DNA from: Gonium pectorale
Taxonomy: Eukaryota > Chlorophyta > Chlorophyceae > Chlamydomonadales > Volvocaceae
Length of the DNA stretch: 43,639 bases
Assembly (NCBI GenBank): GCA_001584585.1
Contig: LSYV01000002.1
Span: forward strand, 3,987,245 to 4,030,883
Reading direction: 5' to 3'
In this document: positions 40,701-43,639 of the stretch, one piece after another
How positions within the stretch are numbered: the first letter of the stretch is position 1
Layout of the letters: each line of letters begins with the position of its first letter
Notes under the pieces: generated by a model
Databases searched by the model: none
The model's input: only the letters and a program-made list of their open reading frames with translations
What the model was told of the DNA's origin: nothing
Translations under genes and position numbers: made by a program

Positions 40701-43639
40701 CAGCCGGCGCCCAGGCCGCGCACGGTGCTGGCGCCGGCAATGAAGGCGGACACCGCCGCCAGGGCCATGGCCCGCACCACTGGGTCGTCCGAGAGGCGCA
40801 GCACCGCCACGAAGGGGCGCAGGGCGCTCTCCGAGGCGCCCCACGTCGAGTGCGTCAGCGACGGCGGAGCCGGCGTCGAGGGCGGCGGCGGCGGCGGCGC
40901 CGCCGCCGCCCCGTCGTGCGTCTGTTGTTGTCCTTGTTGTAGCTGTTGTTGCGGCTGCGGCGTCTGTTGCCGCGAGGCGGAGCCCGCGGCGGCGGCGGCG
41001 AGGTGAGCCTGGCCGTGCGCGGGCGCGGCCTGGCGCTCCAGCAGGCGGGTGGCCAGGGAGCGCAGCGCGTCCACGGCCTGCGCGGCGATGGGCTGCGTGG
41101 GGTGGCAGGCGGCCATGACCAGGTGGGAAGACAGCACGGCCCACAGCTTGGACCAGATGAGGCGGATGCGGCCCGTCAGGTTGAGGTGGGCAACCTGCGG
41201 GGCGGGGCGGGGGGGGGGCCGGGCGAGGGTGCGGGAACACGCGACATGGTGGGTTAACTATGCTGGAAAGCTTCCTCACTAGGGAAGCTCGAGGTGCATG
41301 CCGCCCCGATTCATCATGCGGACAGCGAAGAGAACATCGCGGGGCGGGGGAACGCCGGGCAGGGCGGATCGACCATGTGTTGAAAAGGAAAACCATGTGT
41401 GTACGTGTGTGTGGGACCCTCCAGACGAAGGCCACAGCGGTCCAACCCATGCGCGGGCTCCCACTCGGCCGCAGCGACTCGCGCACTGCCCCCTCGCCCC
41501 AGTGGGGCCTCCTCCTACCCCACCCCCCACCCCCGAACCCCTCCCCACCTCCACCAGCCGCTGCATGCTGTACACGCGGGGCTGGGCCGCGTCCAGCTCC
41601 TCCCGGCTCACGGCGCACAGCGCGCGAACGAAGACCACCACCGCGTCGCCGTCCAGGCTGGCGCTGCGCCGATACACCTGCGGGGGAGGGGGGCGCGGGG
41701 CGGGGGGAAAGGGGAGGGGAGGGGAGGGGGCGGGCGAGTCAGGGAGCGGCGCCAGACTCGGTGACAGAGCGTCCCGGGCAGGCAACACCTCACGCACGGC
41801 GGCCACTGCCTTGCTAGTGCCGACCTGGGTTTGTGCAGCGGAAAGCGGGGGGTGCGGGCCCCGGTGCCGGCAGATATGGGGCGCGGGCGTCTGCGAGCGA
41901 CCCACGGGCCATGTAGCGAGCGCCCAGCTCTACGTCTGCGATGCCGAATCGTGCCCACACGGCCTGCGGTCACACACCAGCTGCCACACCCCAGTCATGC
42001 GTCACTTACAGAGATGCCCGGCGCCCCTCCGCCCTAAAAGGAAGGCTGCCCTGCCCCCCTTCGGTTGGGCCCTGGGGCCAAGCCCCGAGGCGTCTCCTGG
42101 GGCTGGGCCCAGCTGCTCGACCACCCACCTGCTCCAAGACTGCGCGTCCCTCCGTGACAGCCCACATGACGCAGGCGGCGCCCGGGAGGGCGCGCACGGG
42201 CGGCGGCGGCAGCGACGCCGGCCCCGCGGGGGTATCCTTCCGGCCCGCCGGTGCCGGGCTGCCGCGCCCGCTGCCGCCGCCCGCGCCGCCGTTGCCGGCG
42301 CCGCCCCACAGCCCGCCAAACATCTTGCTGAGCAGCCCGCCGCCCGTGCTGCCGCCGGCGCCGCCGGACCTCGCCCCCGCCCTCGAACACAATGCCCCCC
42401 GCGCTGCCGGAGATCGTCCGCGGCTTGGGCGCCGGCGGCGACGCCAGCGCCGGCGGCAGCGGCGGCGGCATCCAGGTAACGTTGGCCTCCCCCGGCTGCA
42501 GCGGCCGCGTCACCACACGCACCAGCGCCTCCAGCTCCGACGCCGTACGGAGCACGCTGGCCCAGGCGCTGCCTAGCTGCTCCGCGTCGGCCCCTCCGGC
42601 CACCGCCAGCAGCAGCCGCAGCGCCGCCAGCTGCTTGCCGGCGGCTGCGCTGCCGTACGGCGCCGGCGACGTCAGGGCGGCGGCGGCCGCCACGGCGCTG
42701 ATGGCGCCCTCGCATAGCTCCTCTAAGCCCATGAGCCCCGCCAGCGCCGCCAGCGTCAGCAGCGCAGCCAGCGCCGGCTCCGCCGCCGCCGCGTCGGGGG
42801 CGCGGTTGACCGCCGCCACGAGCGCCGCCAGCATGGCTTCGCCGCTGACGGTGAGCATGGGCCGCGTGTGCGCGGCGTGGGTGCAGGTGTGCCAGCAGCT
42901 GCTGAGGGGGGACGCGCCGGCCCCGGCGGCGGCTGCGCCGCCGCCGGCCGCGCCGCCGCGCACCGCCGCCTCCGCCAGCTCCATCATCTGCTGCCGCTGC
43001 CGCTCGGCGTCGCTCACCTGCGGAGTGGGGTGTCGAAGGGAAAGGAGAATGAACAACGAACGAGCTGGGCGCCAGCAGCATAAGTCCAGTCCGGCGGCCG
43101 AGCCGGTCCTTGCCTCGTTTCGCCGGCTCCCGAAAGTGTCGGCGATCCGAAAGTCCAGCAGCCGCCAGGTGTGTGCCGCCGTTTCCGGCGGCGTCCGGGT
43201 CGATGGCTGAGTTGCGTACAGCTAGGTAGTATCGTATGAGCTAAGCTCGTAGTAGTAGAGGTGTGTGCGTGCGTGTGGTGCGGCCTATGTCGCCCACCCC
43301 ATCCCCGTCCCCAGCTCCTCTCCGGGGCGGGGTGGAGTGGGATGAAAACAGGGCTCGAGCTCCCCCCGTGAGCTCCTCCCTCACCGTGCTAACATTGCAG
43401 CCGGCTTGCAAACCCGTCGCCTTGCCACCCGCCACGCTTTCACGCTGGCCTTCACAACCCCCGGTGCCCACCTGCTTCCTGTCCGCCGCTGCGCCGCTCT
43501 TGAACGGGGCCACCAGCGCCCGCAGCCCCAGCGCCGCCGCCAGCTTGGTGCCGCCAGCGCGCCACCCCCGGCCGCCGCCCCTGCCGCCAGCCGCACCACC
43601 GCCACCGGCCCCCGCCCCGCCGCCGCCGGCCCCTCCTCC
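37799..43639 (-). CDS. BIG-type ARF guanine nucleotide exchange factor, C-terminal part (truncated at window edge)
   Basis: Exons on the minus strand: 43639(open)-43472, 43017-42129, 41677-41549, 41194-37799 (stop TAG). BIG proteins activate ARF GTPases at the trans-Golgi and endosomes through a Sec7 domain, which would lie beyond the right edge. What is visible is the HDS/HEAT-like C-terminal region: CWHTCTHAAHTRPML, QLAALRLLLAVA then LGSAWASVLRTASELEALVR, VVVFVRALCAVSREEL then RVYSMQRLVE, RIRLIWSKLWAVLSSHLV, ALRPFVAVLRLSDDPVVRA. These follow the order in plant and animal BIG. The last exon is 3396 bases and carries Gln-, His- (near 40385-40296), Ala- and acidic Gly/Glu-rich insertions between the helical repeats. 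Exon 43017-42129 has one base too many for its phase-0 ends (see 42374-42378). Confidence 0.85.
41374..41405 (+). repeat. Dispersed short repeat, copy 4
   Basis: Reads TGTGTTGAAAAGGAAAACCA followed by TGTGTGTACG, sharing GTGTTGAAAAGGAAA and TGTGTAC with 10299-10273 (minus). It lies antisense in the BIG-like intron 41195-41548. Confidence 0.6.
42374..42378 (-). other. Probable 1-base indel in BIG-like exon
   Basis: Exon 43017-42129 is bounded by a phase-0 acceptor (CTCCGCAG|GTG AGC GAC) and a phase-0 donor (GAG CAG|GTGGGT), yet is 889 bases long. The frame entering from the left exon (ending IVFEGGG) and the frame leaving (SGGAGGSTGGGLLSKMFGG, then VMWAVTEGRAVLEQ) differ by one base and meet at the run CCCCC on plus (GGGGG on minus). 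With four G the frames would be continuous. It may be an assembly error or a real frameshift. Confidence 0.75.

Noticed and set aside
42342..42385. A tiny intron explaining the frame change in the BIG-like exon
   Set aside because: The only GT...AG pair close to the switch (GTCCGG to GGCAG) would be about 20 bases, too short for a spliceosomal intron, and lacks a pyrimidine tract.
37799..43639. GNOM/GBF-type instead of BIG-type ARF-GEF
   Set aside because: The motifs HAAHTRPML, the VVFVRALCAVSREEL block and RIRLIWSKLW followed by the HEAT-like block are in the BIG order; I do not recall these in GBF-type proteins.

Overview
The window reads as nuclear DNA of a volvocine or Chlamydomonas-like green alga. 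It is GC-rich, its genes are split by many short GT-AG introns, and its proteins carry long Ala, Gly, Pro and Gln tracts. One gene is a PAS-linked class III nucleotide cyclase of the kind common in these algae. This assignment is by style and gene content, not by a database match.

Layout. 1-356 is a C-rich minisatellite. 361-4483 holds no supportable gene. 4484-13594 (minus) is a cyclase with guanylyl-type specificity residues in 13 exons whose phases all join; its N-terminus is unresolved. 13.6-17.5 kb is gene-poor and contains dispersed repeats. 17914-22491 (minus) and 24651-27436 (minus) are two large Ala/Pro-rich, probably disordered and nuclear proteins of unknown function. They share a short acidic/aromatic motif at the same relative place, which suggests tandem paralogues. 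27845-31266 (plus) is a HemW-type radical SAM protein in 7 exons. 33335-33844 (minus) is a small FMC1/LYR-like protein, and 34256-36617 (plus) is a TMEM65-family membrane protein in 6 exons. 37799-43639 (minus) is the C-terminal part of a BIG-type ARF-GEF that runs off the right edge.

Two gene pairs are head to head across about 410 bp each: the disordered gene with HemW, and FMC1-like with TMEM65-like. Both members of the second pair are predicted mitochondrial proteins, so a shared promoter is plausible. The TMEM65-like and BIG-like genes converge.

Exon joins were derived by hand from splice-site sequences, reading phase and remembered family motifs. The best-supported oddities are: a phase-0 BIG exon with one base too many, in a run of five C; a tandem duplication that copies a splice-donor region in the cyclase; a roughly 790-residue insertion splitting the cyclase PAS domain; a candidate GC-AG intron in HemW; and short repeats dispersed across introns and intergenic DNA. 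I found no CRISPR array, complete transposon or convincing RNA gene, and nothing I would call a new biological system.
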